DNA of 64,000 nucleotides from Streptomyces bacillaris (GCF_003268675.1 NZ_CP029378.1:2914001-2978000); one strand, 5' to 3'. Shown: positions 1-10,253, numbered from the stretch's first letter. Made by a program: numbers and translations. The notes: a model not told the origin generated them from the letters alone.

Positions 1-1148
1 GTCCCCAGCGGGCCGCCCGCAGCCGACGTGAGCAGCGCCATGAGGGCTCCGCACCCCAGCGCGGCGAGGCCGGTGGTGAGCGCCGTCTCGCGCGGGCTCC
101 AGGCCCGGGCGCGCGGGCCATCGGCGGGAGCCGCCCGGCGCAGGACGCACCAGGCGACCGCGAGCGCGGCCACGAGCGGCACCGCGCAGGCCGCCCAGTT
201 CAGCGGGGTGGCCGGACCCGGAGCCGGGACCGCCGCCAGCAGCGGGAAGTCCGGCACGGCCGGGGTCCCGGACAGACCGAGCGGGGTGGCTGTGGCCCCC
301 GTACCGAGCGCGAAACCGGGGCCGAGTCCGTACGCGGCGCCCCACAGCGCGGCGTTCGGCACCAGCGCCACGGCGAGCAGCAGCACCGCCGTCCGCCCCG
401 ACCAGTCGCCCGAGAGCACCAGGAAGGATTCCTGGGCCGCCGCCGCGTTCCGCCCCAGGGCCACCGCCACCACGAGCGCGCCGCCGCCGAGCAGTACCGC
501 CGCCCCCGTCGCCGCCGCCCGGCACGCGGTCGCGGCCCGGTCGCGGAAGAGGGTCCGCGCCATGGCCTCCTGGAGCACCAGGGGCGCCCAGGACGGCAGC
601 GGTCCGAACGGGCGCCCCGCCGCCGTCCACACCCCGGCCGCCGCCGCACCGGCCACGACCAGCGCCACCGGGAACGCCAGCGTCTCCGGCACCACCCGCA
701 GCGGCCCGCCCCGCGCATAGGCCGCGGCCCCCGCCACGACCAGCAGATATCCGGCGGTCACCGCGCAGAACACCCCGGCCTGCGAGGGCCTGCGCCCGCC
801 CTCGTCCGGCTCCGCGGCGTCGCGCGCCGCCCGGTGCGCCAGCCAGACGGGGCCCGCCACGAGGAGCAGCGGGACCACCCCGACCGGGGCCGGTACGCCG
901 CTGAGGGTGTCGGGCCTGAGGAGTTCGGCGCCGTGCGCGAGCAGCCAGATCCCGGCCGCCGTACGCAGCGCGCCACCGGGCCCGCTGTCCGGGTACGGGG
1001 AGCTGATCCAGAGGACCGTCACCAGCACGGCCAGCGAAGCGAGCCCCAGCCCGGCGGCGACCGCACCCCGCAGCAGGGCGGAGGCCAGAATGAGGGTCCG
1101 GGTCCGTTCGGGCGGCAACATCGGGCTGCGTTCGGTCATTTGGGTCAC
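1..1148 (-). CDS. DUF6350 family integral membrane protein (C-terminus cut by window edge)
   Basis: The minus-strand frame is open from about 1157 to the window edge and encodes a very hydrophobic protein with many Ala/Leu/Val-rich segments that look like eight or more membrane helices. The composition and the position beside sucCD match the DUF6350 membrane proteins found at this place in Streptomyces, where purN/purH normally follow. No enzymatic motif is visible. Possible starts are ATG 1157, GTG 1148 and ATG 1139; GTG 1148 is preferred because a GGGAG lies about 10 nt upstream, whereas the same motif is only 1 nt from ATG 1157. It is divergent from the HTH gene at 1266. The function is unknown. 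Confidence 0.75.
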   Translation of the reverse strand, partial: MTQMTERSPMLPPERTRTLILASALLRGAVAAGLGLASLAVLVTVLWISSPYPDSGPGGALRTAAGIWLLAHGAELLRPDTLSGVPAPVGVVPLLLVAGPVWLAHRAARDAAEPDEGGRRPSQAGVFCAVTAGYLLVVAGAAAYARGGPLRVVPETLAFPVALVVAGAAAAGVWTAAGRPFGPLPSWAPLVLQEAMARTLFRDRAATACRAAATGAAVLLGGGALVVAVALGRNAAAAQESFLVLSGDWSGRTAVLLLAVALVPNAALWGAAYGLGPGFALGTGATATPLGLSGTPAVPDFPLLAAVPAPGPATPLNWAACAVPLVAALAVAWCVLRRAAPADGPRARAWSPRETALTTGLAALGCGALMALLTSAAGGPLG

Positions 1149-1265
1149 GGCGCCCATGCTCCCAACGACACGCGCTTATGTCGCGTAACGCGCGAACAGC
1201 CATCGTGTCGCTCAATATACGTTTATGTACTTTTTCTCCCAGTGCAGCGCTGCCGGGGGTCGTCC

Positions 1266-2600
1266 ATGACCCGGAGCACCACCGACGAGGCCGCCGCACC
1301 GCCGCTGCCCTCCCCCAAGGAGCGCCGCAGACTGCGTGAGTCGAAGTCGCTGAGCGAGGAGCAGGTGGCGGAGGCCGTGGGCGTCACGCGCGCCACCGTG
1401 CGCTCCTGGGAGACGGGGCGCACGAGCCCGCGCGGCCGCAAGCGCACGCTGTACGCCAAGCTCCTCGCACCGGACCCGACACCGGCTTCGGCTTCGGCTT
1501 CGCCACCTGAGCCGAAGCCGCGACCGACTCGGGCATCGGCCCCGGCCACCACCCCCCAAGCGCCCGCACCGGAAACGGCCCCCTCCCTGGCAGCGCCCGC
1601 GCCGGATCCCGTCCCGGCGCCTACCACCCCCGCCGCCCCGGCGACCTCACCCGCACAATCCGCACCACCCGCCCCGGCGGCCCCTCCCCCACCCTCCGAA
1701 CCGGCGCCCAAGCCCAAGCCCGGAACAGAGGGCAAGGCAGGGGCCGAGTCCGGCGCCGGGGCCGTGCCCGAGGCCCCCCGGCTCTCCCCCGAAGAGGCGT
1801 TCGACGCGCTGTACGCCCACGCCGCCCCCGGTCTCGTACGGCAGACCTATCTCCTCACCGGCCGCCGCCGGCTGGCCCGGGAGTCCGTCGAGCGGGCCTT
1901 CCAACTGGCCTGGCACCGCTGGCCCGAGGTGGCCGTGGACCGGGACCCGGCGGGCTGGGTGCGCGCGGCGGCGTACGAGTACGCGATGTCCCCCTGGCAC
2001 CGGCTGCGCCGCGCTCACCGGCACCCGGACGCCCCGCCCACCGAACCGGCCAGGCGGGCCCTCTTCGAGGCGCTCCTCGACCTGCCCCCGGCCTACCGGC
2101 GCACCCTGCTCCTCTACGACGGGGTCGGCCTGGACCTGCCGGAGACCGCCGCCGAGACGGAGGCGTCCACCCCGGCGGCGGCGGGCCGGCTGGAGGTGGC
2201 GCGGGCCGCCCTCGCCGAGCGGCTGCCCGAGCTGGCCGCCGCCGGCTCACCCGCCGAACAGTCCGAGCTGCTCCACGACCGGCTCGGCGGACTCGTCCGC
2301 GCCGAACACGTCCCGGCCCCGGCGCCCGCCCGGAAGGTCCGCACCGGCAGCGAGGACAAGGCGCGGCTGTGGACCCGGGCCGCCATCGCCTTCGCCGCCC
2401 TGCTCATCGGTGCGACCGCGCTCACCCTGCACACGGCGCCCACGCACTACGAGCCGCCGATCGCGCCCCCCGAACGGGTCGGGGGCGTACCGCCGCGCGG
2501 TGGCCCGCAGAAGCTGACCGCGCAGGACCTGAAGCTCCAGAAGTCGCTGAACGAGCAGCTGGCGCACGGCCCGGAACGGCTGGTGCCGGAACTCCGCTGA
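1266..2600 (+). CDS. Membrane-anchored HTH regulator with sigma-like middle region
   Basis: 444 aa. Residues about 22-66 form a Cro/CI (XRE)-type helix-turn-helix (QVAEAVGVTRATVRSWE). A Pro/Ala-rich linker follows (about 70-170), then a segment resembling degenerate ECF sigma regions 2 and 4 (AFDALYAHAAPGLVRQ, later DLPPAYRRTLLLYDGVGLDL). One membrane helix lies near residue 380 (AAIAFAALLIGATALTL), with a short polar tail after it. ATG 1266 was chosen because a G-rich ribosome site precedes it and the longer upstream frame has no coding character. It lies next to sucD and converges on it across a strong terminator. It may be a membrane-tethered transcription regulator; the target is unknown. 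Confidence 0.7.
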   Translation: MTRSTTDEAAAPPLPSPKERRRLRESKSLSEEQVAEAVGVTRATVRSWETGRTSPRGRKRTLYAKLLAPDPTPASASASPPEPKPRPTRASAPATTPQAPAPETAPSLAAPAPDPVPAPTTPAAPATSPAQSAPPAPAAPPPPSEPAPKPKPGTEGKAGAESGAGAVPEAPRLSPEEAFDALYAHAAPGLVRQTYLLTGRRRLARESVERAFQLAWHRWPEVAVDRDPAGWVRAAAYEYAMSPWHRLRRAHRHPDAPPTEPARRALFEALLDLPPAYRRTLLLYDGVGLDLPETAAETEASTPAAAGRLEVARAALAERLPELAAAGSPAEQSELLHDRLGGLVRAEHVPAPAPARKVRTGSEDKARLWTRAAIAFAALLIGATALTLHTAPTHYEPPIAPPERVGGVPPRGGPQKLTAQDLKLQKSLNEQLAHGPERLVPELR

Positions 2601-2630
2601 GACCGGCGGCCGACCGCGTACGCGAACGGC

Positions 2631-2673
2631 GCGGGCCCGCACCCCCTCTTCGGATCAGGGGGTGCGGGCCCGC
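2631..2673. terminator. Bidirectional hairpin terminator between HTH gene and sucD
   Basis: Perfect 17-bp inverted repeat (2631-2647 with 2657-2673) around a 9-nt loop, lying between two converging genes. No long T run follows, as is usual in Streptomyces. Confidence 0.9.
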
Positions 2674-2704
2674 GCCGTGGAGCGTGTGCCCCGGGCTGCC
2701 TGCG

Positions 2705-3589
2705 TCAGGCGCCGAGGATCTCGCGCGCCAGCTTGGCGGTCTCGGTCGGCGTCTTGCCGACCTTCACGCCGGCGGCCTCGAGGGCCTCCTTCTTCGCCTG
2801 GGCGGTGCCGGAGGAGCCGGAGACGATGGCGCCCGCGTGGCCCATGGTCTTGCCCTCGGGGGCGGTGAAGCCCGCGACGTAACCGACGACCGGCTTGGTG
2901 ACGTTCTTCGCGATGAAGTCGGCGGCACGCTCCTCGGCGTCGCCGCCGATCTCGCCGATCATCACGATGAGGTCGGTGTCGGGGTCGGCCTCGAACGCCG
3001 CGAGGGCGTCGATGTGCGTCGTACCGATGACCGGGTCGCCACCGATGCCGACGGCGGAGGAGAAGCCGATGTCACGCAGCTCGTACATCATCTGGTAGGT
3101 CAGCGTGCCGGACTTGGACACGAGACCGATGCGGCCGGGCTTGGTGATGTCGCCCGGGATGATGCCGGCGTTGGACTGGCCCGGAGTGATGAGACCGGGG
3201 CAGTTCGGGCCGATGATCCGGGTCTTGTTGCCCTTCTCGTTCGCGTACGCCCAGAAGGCGGCGGAGTCGTGAACGGCGATGCCCTCGGTGATGACGACCG
3301 CGAGCGGGATCTCGGCGTCGATCGCCTCGACGACGGCGGCCTTGGAGAAGGCCGGCGGGACGAAGAGGACGGAGACGTTGGCGCCCGTCTTCTCCATCGC
3401 TTCCTTGACGGAGCCGAAGACCGGGACCTCGGTGCCGTCGAAGTCGACGGACGTACCGGCCTTGCGCGGGTTGACGCCACCGACGATGTTGGTGCCGTCA
3501 CCGAGCATGAGCTTGGTGTGCTTCATGCCCGTGGCGCCGGTCATCCCCTGGACGATGACCTTGCTGTCCTTGGTGAGGAAGATAGCCAT
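2705..3589 (-). CDS. sucD: Succinyl-CoA synthetase alpha subunit
   Basis: 294 aa, close to the usual 289-300. It starts [18 protein letters not shown] and carries the CoA-binding Rossmann domain, the conserved GPNCPG segment around residues 120-130, and GHAGAIVSG with the phospho-histidine near residue 245. With SucC it makes or uses succinyl-CoA with substrate-level phosphorylation in the TCA cycle. ATG 3589 lies 19 nt after the sucC stop, so the two are cotranscribed. The longer upstream frame only overlaps sucC and is not part of the protein. Confidence 0.97.
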   Translation of the reverse strand: MAIFLTKDSKVIVQGMTGATGMKHTKLMLGDGTNIVGGVNPRKAGTSVDFDGTEVPVFGSVKEAMEKTGANVSVLFVPPAFSKAAVVEAIDAEIPLAVVITEGIAVHDSAAFWAYANEKGNKTRIIGPNCPGLITPGQSNAGIIPGDITKPGRIGLVSKSGTLTYQMMYELRDIGFSSAVGIGGDPVIGTTHIDALAAFEADPDTDLIVMIGEIGGDAEERAADFIAKNVTKPVVGYVAGFTAPEGKTMGHAGAIVSGSSGTAQAKKEALEAAGVKVGKTPTETAKLAREILGA

Positions 3590-3608
3590 GGTGTGGAGTC
3601 CCTCGTCC

Positions 3609-4790
3609 TTACTTCGCAGCCGCGGCGAGCTCGGCGGCCTTGTCGGCCGCGCCGTCCATGGTGTCCACGCGCTGCACGAGCGGGTGGTTGGCGTCGGAGA
3701 GGATCTTGCGACCCAGCTCCGCGTTGTTGCCGTCGAGACGCACGACCAGCGGCTTCTCGACCTTCTCGCCCTTGGACTCCAGGAGCGCGAGCGCCTGCAC
3801 GATGCCGTTGGCGACCTCGTCGCAGGCGGTGATGCCACCGAAGACGTTGACGAAGACGGACTTGACGTCCGAGTCGCCGAGGATGATCTCCAGGCCGTTC
3901 GCCATGACCTCGGCGGAGGCGCCGCCACCGATGTCGAGGAAGTTGGCGGGCTTCACGTTGCCGTGCTTCTCACCGGCGTACGCGACGACGTCCAGGGTCG
4001 ACATGACCAGACCGGCACCGTTACCGATGATGCCGACCTCGCCCTCGAGCTTGACGTAGTTGAGGTTCTTGGCCTTGGCCGCAGCCTCGAGCGGGTCGGC
4101 TGCGTCCTTGTCCTCCAGAGCCTCGTGCTCCGGCTGGCGGAAGTCGGCGTTCTCGTCGAGCGAGACCTTGCCGTCCAGCGCCAGGATGCGGCCGTCCTTG
4201 GTCTTCACCAGCGGGTTGACCTCGACGAGGAGCGCGTCCTCGGCGACGAAGGTGTCCCACAGCGTCACCAGGACCTCGGCGACCTTCTCGGCCACCTCGG
4301 CCGGGAAGTTCGCCTGGGCCACGATCTCGCGGGCCTTGACGATGTCCACACCGGAGTTGGAGTCGACCGGGACCTTCGCGAGGGCCTCGGGGGTCTTCTC
4401 CGCGACCTCCTCGATGTCCATGCCGCCCTGCACCGAGGCCATGGCCAGGAAGGTGCGGTTGGTGCGGTCCAGGAGGTACGAGACGTAGTACTCCGCCTCG
4501 ATCTCCGGGGACAGCTCGGCGATCATCACCTTGTGGACCGTGTGGCCCTTGATGTCCATGCCGAGGATGTCGGTCGCCCGGGCGACCGCCTCGTCGGCGT
4601 CGCCGGCCAGCTTGACGCCACCGGCCTTGCCGCGGCCGCCGACCTTCACCTGCGCCTTGACGACAGACTTGCCGCCCAGCTTCTCGGTCGCCTCGCGGGC
4701 CGCCTCAGGCGTGTCGATGACTTCACCGGCCAGCACCGGTACACCGTGCTTGGCGAAGAGGTCCCTCGCCTGGTACTCGAACAGGTCCAC
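3609..4790 (-). CDS. sucC: Succinyl-CoA synthetase beta subunit
   Basis: 393 aa (E. coli 388). It begins with GTG 4790 ([20 protein letters not shown]), preceded by AGGGACGG at a good distance. It carries an N-terminal ATP-grasp domain and a C-terminal CoA-ligase domain with the conserved [18 protein letters not shown]. It is the nucleotide-binding partner of SucD and first gene of the sucCD operon; the 327-nt gap upstream should hold its promoter. Confidence 0.97.
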   Translation of the reverse strand: MDLFEYQARDLFAKHGVPVLAGEVIDTPEAAREATEKLGGKSVVKAQVKVGGRGKAGGVKLAGDADEAVARATDILGMDIKGHTVHKVMIAELSPEIEAEYYVSYLLDRTNRTFLAMASVQGGMDIEEVAEKTPEALAKVPVDSNSGVDIVKAREIVAQANFPAEVAEKVAEVLVTLWDTFVAEDALLVEVNPLVKTKDGRILALDGKVSLDENADFRQPEHEALEDKDAADPLEAAAKAKNLNYVKLEGEVGIIGNGAGLVMSTLDVVAYAGEKHGNVKPANFLDIGGGASAEVMANGLEIILGDSDVKSVFVNVFGGITACDEVANGIVQALALLESKGEKVEKPLVVRLDGNNAELGRKILSDANHPLVQRVDTMDGAADKAAELAAAAK

Positions 4791-4921
4791 GCGCGTCCGT
4801 CCCTTTTCAGTGGTATCGCGGTTCGTTCTTCTGCGTGGGCGTGCCGCGAAGGGCATCGTGACTGCTCTGTCACCAGGAAGGCGCACACGGTGTCCGAGCA
4901 CGCGGCATGTCCACCCGGCAG

Positions 4922-4978
4922 GTTATCCCCGCGCTCGGTGTGACCCTAAATCGCAGATCACACCTGAGCGGTGATAAC
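4922..4978. promoter_or_regulatory. Nested inverted repeats in the sucCD upstream region
   Basis: An inner dyad (4937-4943 ggtgtga with 4958-4964 tcacacc) sits inside an outer dyad (4922-4927 gttatc with 4973-4978 gataac). The block is about 130-190 bp upstream of the sucC start and is AT-richer than its surroundings. It could be an operator. I recognise no regulator for it, and no clear -35/-10 pair was found. Confidence 0.4.
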
Positions 4979-5117
4979 GGTCACAGACGGTGCCGGACGG
5001 GTGGCTCGGGACGGGACCCGACAAGATCGTCTCCGGTCTCCGGGCCTCTCCGCGGCAGGGTCTCCACCTCCGCAACCGGGTCGCCCTGTTCCTACGGCCG
5101 GGTCTCCCTGTCGGTCA

Positions 5118-6467
5118 CTACGGCTGGGCCTCCCTGTCCGGTATGGGCAGGGGCCGCTTCTCGATCGCGGCGGCCATGATGTCCGGGAAGAGGTCCGGCG
5201 TACAGGCGAACGCGGGCGCGCCCAGCACGCCGAGCGCCGCCGCGTGCTCGTGGTCGTAGGCGGGGGCGCCCTCGTCGGAGAGGGCCAGCAGGGTCACGAA
5301 CTGCACCCCGGACGCCTTCATCGCCGCCACCCGCTTCAGCATCTCGTCGCGGATGCCGCCCTCGTAGAGATCGCTGATGAGGACGACCACGGTGTCGGCG
5401 GGCCGGGAGATCTTCGACTGGCAGTAGGCGAGCGCCCGGTTGATGTCGGTGCCGCCGCCGAGCTGGGTGCCGAAGAGGACGTCGACCGGGTCGTCGAGCT
5501 GGTCGGTGAGGTCGACGACGGCCGTGTCGAAGACGACGAGACGGGTGGCGAGGGTGCGCATGGAGGCGAGCACCGCGCCGAAGACCGAGGCGTAGACGAC
5601 GGAGGCGGCCATCGAGCCGGACTGGTCGATGCAGAGGATGACGTCCTTCTTCACCGACTGCGAGGCGCGGCCGTAGCCGATGAGGCGCTCGGGGACGACC
5701 GTGCCGGTGTCCGGCTCGCCGTCCGCGCCGGGGAGGGTGAGGTAGTTCTTCAGGTTGGCGCGGATGGTGCGGTCCCAGTCGATGTCCCGGTGGCGCGGGC
5801 GGCTGATCCGCGCGGAGCGGTCCAGGGCGCCGGTGAGCGTGGCCCTGGTGCGGCTCTCCAGCTGCTTCTCCAGGTCCTCGACGACCTTGCGGACGACGGC
5901 GCGCGCGGTCTCCTTGGTCGTCTCGGGCATGGCCTTGTTGAGGGAGAGCAGGGTGCCGACGAGATGGACGTCCGCCTCGACGGCCTCCAGCATCTCCGGC
6001 TCCAGGAGCAGCGCGGAGAGGCCGAGGCGGTCGATCGCGTCGCGCTGCATGACCTGGACGACGGAGCTGGGGAAGTACGTCCGGATGTCGCCGAGCCAGC
6101 GGGCGACGGAGGGGGCCGACGCGCCGAGCCCGGCCGACCGCCCGCCGCCGCCCCGGCTGCCGGGCTTCTTCCCGCCCCCGCCGTAGAGCGCTTCGAGCGC
6201 GCCGTCCATCGCGACGTCCTGGCCGGTGAGGGTGCAGCCGGTGGCCTCGGCGCTGTCCGCGCCGAGCACCATGCGCCAGCGCCGCATCCGCTCGCCGTCG
6301 GGGGCGGGAGTGGTGGCGTGCTGTGCGGATGGTGGGCATGGTGCGGTCGGTGCTGTCGCTGTGTCCGACGCCGTGTCCATGGTGTCCCCCGTGCGGGTGT
6401 CGTCCTGTGCGGTGGCGGCGGTGGTCGTCGTGGGGCTGTCCGTGGTGGGACTGTCCGTCGTGGTCAT
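5118..6467 (-). CDS. vWA domain (CoxE-like) protein of a MoxR operon
   Basis: 449 aa. The first about 60 residues are a Thr/Ser-rich disordered tail. The C-terminal half (about 270-430) is a von Willebrand A domain with an intact metal-ion site: DxSGS at 281-285, Thr340 in GGGTD, and the SDLYEGG segment. No signal peptide is seen, so it should be cytoplasmic. vWA proteins of this class act with MoxR AAA+ ATPases, and the MoxR gene is two genes upstream in the same operon. Its ATG overlaps the DUF5682 stop by 4 nt (ATGA), which fixes the start and implies coupled translation. The substrate is unknown. Confidence 0.85.
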   Translation of the reverse strand: MTTTDSPTTDSPTTTTAATAQDDTRTGDTMDTASDTATAPTAPCPPSAQHATTPAPDGERMRRWRMVLGADSAEATGCTLTGQDVAMDGALEALYGGGGKKPGSRGGGGRSAGLGASAPSVARWLGDIRTYFPSSVVQVMQRDAIDRLGLSALLLEPEMLEAVEADVHLVGTLLSLNKAMPETTKETARAVVRKVVEDLEKQLESRTRATLTGALDRSARISRPRHRDIDWDRTIRANLKNYLTLPGADGEPDTGTVVPERLIGYGRASQSVKKDVILCIDQSGSMAASVVYASVFGAVLASMRTLATRLVVFDTAVVDLTDQLDDPVDVLFGTQLGGGTDINRALAYCQSKISRPADTVVVLISDLYEGGIRDEMLKRVAAMKASGVQFVTLLALSDEGAPAYDHEHAAALGVLGAPAFACTPDLFPDIMAAAIEKRPLPIPDREAQP

Positions 6468-9004
6468 GCGCTCGCCTCCGACGGGGCGGCGGCCCCGGCC
6501 AGGAGCAGGTGCAGTACCGGCTCCACGGCGTCGGCGCGGTCCGTGTCCAGGCCGGGTCCGAAGCCCGGGCAGCCGTGGTCCGTGCCGTCGCTCCCGGCGT
6601 GCTCGGGGGCGGGGCCGCGCCGGGCCAGCTCCCCGAGGGTGCGGCGTACGCCCGGCTCGAAGGCGGAGAACGTACGGCGCAGGAGCGGCAGTACGTCGGT
6701 GAAGGTGTCGGCGGGGACGCCGGTGAGCCAGGTGTCGACCAGGGCGAGCAGCCGCTCGTCGTGGACCAGGAGCATGCCACCGCCGGAGGCCCCGCCGACG
6801 AACCCCTCGATCCAGGCGGCCGCGTCGGTGGGCGGGGTGCCGGGCGAGAGGGCCAGGCCCATGAGCCGGGCCGCCTCGTCCTCGGTGAGCCCTCCGTCGT
6901 CGAGCAGCAGCCGGGTGACCCGGCCCCGGATGAGCCCGGCGACCGTGTCACGGCCGGCGAGCTTGCGCAGGACGGCGCTCCAGCGGTCGCGGAGGCCGTC
7001 GGCGGGGGTGGCTTCGGGGGACGTGGCTCCGGTTGGAGTGGCTTCGGCGGGCGTGGCGGGGCCGGCTCCGGCGGGCGTGGCTTCGGCGGACGTGCCGTCG
7101 GCCTCGGTGGACGCGGCGGTATCCGCTTCGGCGGGCCCGGCGCCCGCGGCGAGCAGCCCGATCGCGCTGTGCACCCCGTCGATCTGGCGGCGCAGCGCCT
7201 CGGCCCCGTCCGCGTCAAGGCCGGTGCAGGCCGGGGGCAGGCCGACGCAGATCCGCTCGGCCAGTCCGGCGGCGACCTCGGAGAGCGCGGCGGTGTCGGT
7301 GGCGCGCACGTCCCCGTAGCGCAGGGAGCGGGCGAGGGCCGGGAGGGCGTCCGCGAGGTGGCCCACGTCCGCGTCGAGCGCGGCGCGGTCCGCGAGGGCC
7401 TTCATCACGACGGGCAGCGCATCGGCCAGCCCGGCCAGGAGGCAGTGCTCGGCGAGGGCGGTGACCTCGGAGAGCGCGGTCGCCGCAAGGGCCTGGGACT
7501 CGGCCTTGGCCGTGGCGGCGGACTCCACGGTGGTGCCCCACACCCCGGCCTCCGCGACCCGGACGTGCAGCTCGGGCTCCCAGCGCAGCCGCCAGCTCTC
7601 CCGGAAGGTGCCGGTGCTGCGGCTCCGGCCCTCGGCCGGTTCGCCCCAGCCGATGCCGAGGAGGCGCAGCCGGTACAGCAGGCGACTGCGGGCGGCGTCG
7701 GTCTCCTTGCGCAGGTCGAGGTCGATCTGCCGCTCCAGGGCCTCCGGCTTGAGCCGCAGGGTGCGTTGGGTGCGGGTGAGATCGCGCTGGAGCGGGACGG
7801 CGGGGGCGCTGTCGGGCACCTCACCGAGGGTCTCCCCGACGACCAGGCGGTCCTGGATGAGCGCGAGCGGTACGTCGGAGCCCTCGCACATCACGGCCCG
7901 TACCGCGTCGGTGGTCTCGCCCAGCCCGGCCACCGGGCGGCCCCGCATCGCGGCGAGCGTCTCCGCGAGCCGGACGGCCTCGATGACATGGGCGGTGGAG
8001 ACGGACCGGTCCTCCTCGCGCAGGAGTCCGGCGACCTTGGTCATCCAGCGCTCGATGGGCCGGTCGGCGGCGGCGAAGAGGTGCCCGTACCAGCCGGGCG
8101 AGTCGATCCCGGCACCGTAACCGCTGTGCCGGGCGAGGCGGCGGTGGGTCCAGGGCACCCACGTCATCTCGGTCTTGACCTTGGGGAGCCCCTTGAGGAG
8201 GGCCCGGTCGGCGGCAAGGGTGGTGCGGGTGGCGAGCGCGGGGACGTGCCAGGCGCCGCAGACGACGGCGACCCCGTCCCCGAACTCCTTGCGCGCGGTG
8301 CGCAGTTGGATCCGCATGTACGCCTCGCGCACGGCGTCCCGGGGGTGCCCGCCGTCCCCGTACGCCTCGCGCAGCGCCGTCATGGCCTCCGCGAGCGCGG
8401 CGAAGGGGGCGAGCGCGTCGGCGGCCGTACGGGGGGTGGCGGCGGGTGAGCGGTGCTCGACGACGTCCTCCCACCAGCGCTCGGGGTCGTCGTATCCGGC
8501 GGTCTCCGCGAGCACGCGGATCGGGTCGACGGCAGGGGTGACCGCTTCGTCGGCCGGGACCTCGGGAGCGGGTGCGGCCCCCTCGCCTTGGGGCTCCTTC
8601 AGGGCCAGGGAGTGGGTGGCCGGGAGGTCGATGAAGCGGACCGGGACACCGTGGGCGAGGGCCCAGCGGATGGCCACCCACTCCGGCGAGAACTCGGCCA
8701 GCGGCCAGAAGGCGGCCCGCCCGGGGTCGTCCAGGGCGTGGGCGAGCAGGGCGACGGGCGGCCGCATCTGCGGGTCGGCGGCGAGCGGCAGCAGCGCGTC
8801 CCCCTCGGGCGGCCCCTCGATGAGGACGGCGGCCGGCCGGGCGGCGTCGAGCGCGGCCCGGACCGCCCGCGCCGAGCCGGGACCGTGGTGCCGCACACCC
8901 AGCAGCAGGGGGGCGGCGAGGACGGGTATGGCGGTAGCGGGGACAGGCGTCTCGGCCACGGGCGTCTCAGCCACCGGCGCCTCGGATACGGTGCGGTCGC
9001 TCAT
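6464..9004 (-). CDS. DUF5682 family protein, possible EreA/TIKI-like hydrolase fold
   Basis: 846 aa. The N-terminal part carries GVRHHGPGS at 36-44, an acidic LIEGPPEGD at 61-69 and a second GxxH motif, GAWH, at 250-253. The rest is Ala/Glu-rich and helical with no recognised motif. DUF5682 proteins are known as companions of MoxR and vWA genes. The paired GxxH motifs plus the conserved Glu resemble the metal-dependent EreA/ChaN/TraB/TIKI superfamily; that link is my inference. It overlaps the MoxR gene upstream and the vWA gene downstream by 4 nt each, so the three are probably made in fixed ratio. No signal peptide is seen. Confidence 0.85.
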   Translation of the reverse strand: MSDRTVSEAPVAETPVAETPVPATAIPVLAAPLLLGVRHHGPGSARAVRAALDAARPAAVLIEGPPEGDALLPLAADPQMRPPVALLAHALDDPGRAAFWPLAEFSPEWVAIRWALAHGVPVRFIDLPATHSLALKEPQGEGAAPAPEVPADEAVTPAVDPIRVLAETAGYDDPERWWEDVVEHRSPAATPRTAADALAPFAALAEAMTALREAYGDGGHPRDAVREAYMRIQLRTARKEFGDGVAVVCGAWHVPALATRTTLAADRALLKGLPKVKTEMTWVPWTHRRLARHSGYGAGIDSPGWYGHLFAAADRPIERWMTKVAGLLREEDRSVSTAHVIEAVRLAETLAAMRGRPVAGLGETTDAVRAVMCEGSDVPLALIQDRLVVGETLGEVPDSAPAVPLQRDLTRTQRTLRLKPEALERQIDLDLRKETDAARSRLLYRLRLLGIGWGEPAEGRSRSTGTFRESWRLRWEPELHVRVAEAGVWGTTVESAATAKAESQALAATALSEVTALAEHCLLAGLADALPVVMKALADRAALDADVGHLADALPALARSLRYGDVRATDTAALSEVAAGLAERICVGLPPACTGLDADGAEALRRQIDGVHSAIGLLAAGAGPAEADTAASTEADGTSAEATPAGAGPATPAEATPTGATSPEATPADGLRDRWSAVLRKLAGRDTVAGLIRGRVTRLLLDDGGLTEDEAARLMGLALSPGTPPTDAAAWIEGFVGGASGGGMLLVHDERLLALVDTWLTGVPADTFTDVLPLLRRTFSAFEPGVRRTLGELARRGPAPEHAGSDGTDHGCPGFGPGLDTDRADAVEPVLHLLLAGAAAPSEASA

Positions 9005-10161
9005 ACGGAGACCTCGCGGCAGGCGCGGTAGAAGTCCTTCCAGCCGTCCCGCTCGCGCACCACGGTCTCCAGGTACTCCTGCCAGACCACGCGGTCCGCG
9101 GCCGGGTCCCGGACGACCGCGCCGAGGATGCCCGCCGCGACGTCGCCGGGGCGCAGGACGCCGTCGCCGAAGTGGGCGGCGAGGGCGAGGCCGTTGGTGA
9201 CGACGGAGATCGCCTCGGCCGTGGAGAGCGTGCCCGAGGGGGACTTGAGCTTGGTGCGCCCGTCGGTGGTGACCCCGTCGCGCAGCTCGCGGAAGACCGT
9301 CACCACGCGCCGGATCTCGGAGAGCCCCTCCGGCGCGGCGGGCAGGTCCAGCGAGCGGCCGATCTGGTCGACGCGCCGGGAGACGATGTCGACCTCGGCA
9401 TCGGGCGTGGCGGGCAGCGGCAGGACGACGGTGTTGAACCGGCGGCGGAGCGCGCTGGACAGTTCGTTGACGCCCCGGTCGCGGTCGTTGGCCGTGGCGA
9501 TGAGGTTGAACCCGCGGACGGCCTGGACCTCCTGCCCCAGCTCGGGGACGGGCAGGGTCTTCTCGGACAGGATCGTGATGAGCGAGTCCTGCACATCGGC
9601 GGGGATGCGGGTCAGCTCCTCGACCCGGGCGGTCATCCCCTCGGACATGGCCCGCATCAGCGGGCTGGGCACCAGCGCGTCGCGGCTGGGGCCGTGGGCG
9701 AGCAGCTGGGCGTAGTTCCAGCCGTAGCGGACGGCCTCCTCGGGGGTGCCCGCGGTGCCCTGCACGAGCAGGGTGGAGTCGCCGCTGACGGCGGCGGCGA
9801 GGTGCTCGGACACCCAGGTCTTGGCGGTGCCGGGGACGCCGAGCAGGAGCAGCGCGCGGTCGGTGGCGAGGGTGGTGACGGCCACCTCGACGATCCGGCG
9901 CGGGCCGACGTACTTCGGTGTGATCACCGTGCCGTCGGGCAGGGTCCCGCCCTGGAGATAGGTGGCGACGGCCCAGGGCGAGAGACGCCAACGGGCGGGC
10001 CGGGGGCGGTCGTCGGCGGCGGCGAGCGCCTTCAGCTCATCGGCGAACGCGTCCTCGGCGTGCGGCCGCAGGACCTCGGCGCCGGACGCCTTTGCGGGTG
10101 TCTCACCGGGCGTCTCACCGGCTGCGGTGGTGGTCGTGGCGGTGGTTTCGGGCACGGTCAT
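9001..10161 (-). CDS. MoxR-family AAA+ ATPase
   Basis: 386 aa. ATG 10161 follows a strong GGAGGGGG. Motifs include Walker A GVPGTAKT, a Walker-B/PS1 region (EELTRIPADVQDSLI), the sensor segment NLIATANDRDRGVN and an arginine finger region ALRRRFN. MoxR ATPases remodel or activate partners together with vWA proteins, here the products of the next two genes. It is the first gene of the three-gene operon. The 30 or so residues after the start are Thr/Pro-rich and probably disordered. Confidence 0.92.
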   Translation of the reverse strand: MTVPETTATTTTAAGETPGETPAKASGAEVLRPHAEDAFADELKALAAADDRPRPARWRLSPWAVATYLQGGTLPDGTVITPKYVGPRRIVEVAVTTLATDRALLLLGVPGTAKTWVSEHLAAAVSGDSTLLVQGTAGTPEEAVRYGWNYAQLLAHGPSRDALVPSPLMRAMSEGMTARVEELTRIPADVQDSLITILSEKTLPVPELGQEVQAVRGFNLIATANDRDRGVNELSSALRRRFNTVVLPLPATPDAEVDIVSRRVDQIGRSLDLPAAPEGLSEIRRVVTVFRELRDGVTTDGRTKLKSPSGTLSTAEAISVVTNGLALAAHFGDGVLRPGDVAAGILGAVVRDPAADRVVWQEYLETVVRERDGWKDFYRACREVSV

Positions 10162-10253
10162 GGATCCCCCTCCAGATCGTCGACAGTTCGGTCGACCTGA
10201 TGTGGTTCCCACCGTGCACCACGCCACTGACAACGGCCCTCGCACCGGGATCC

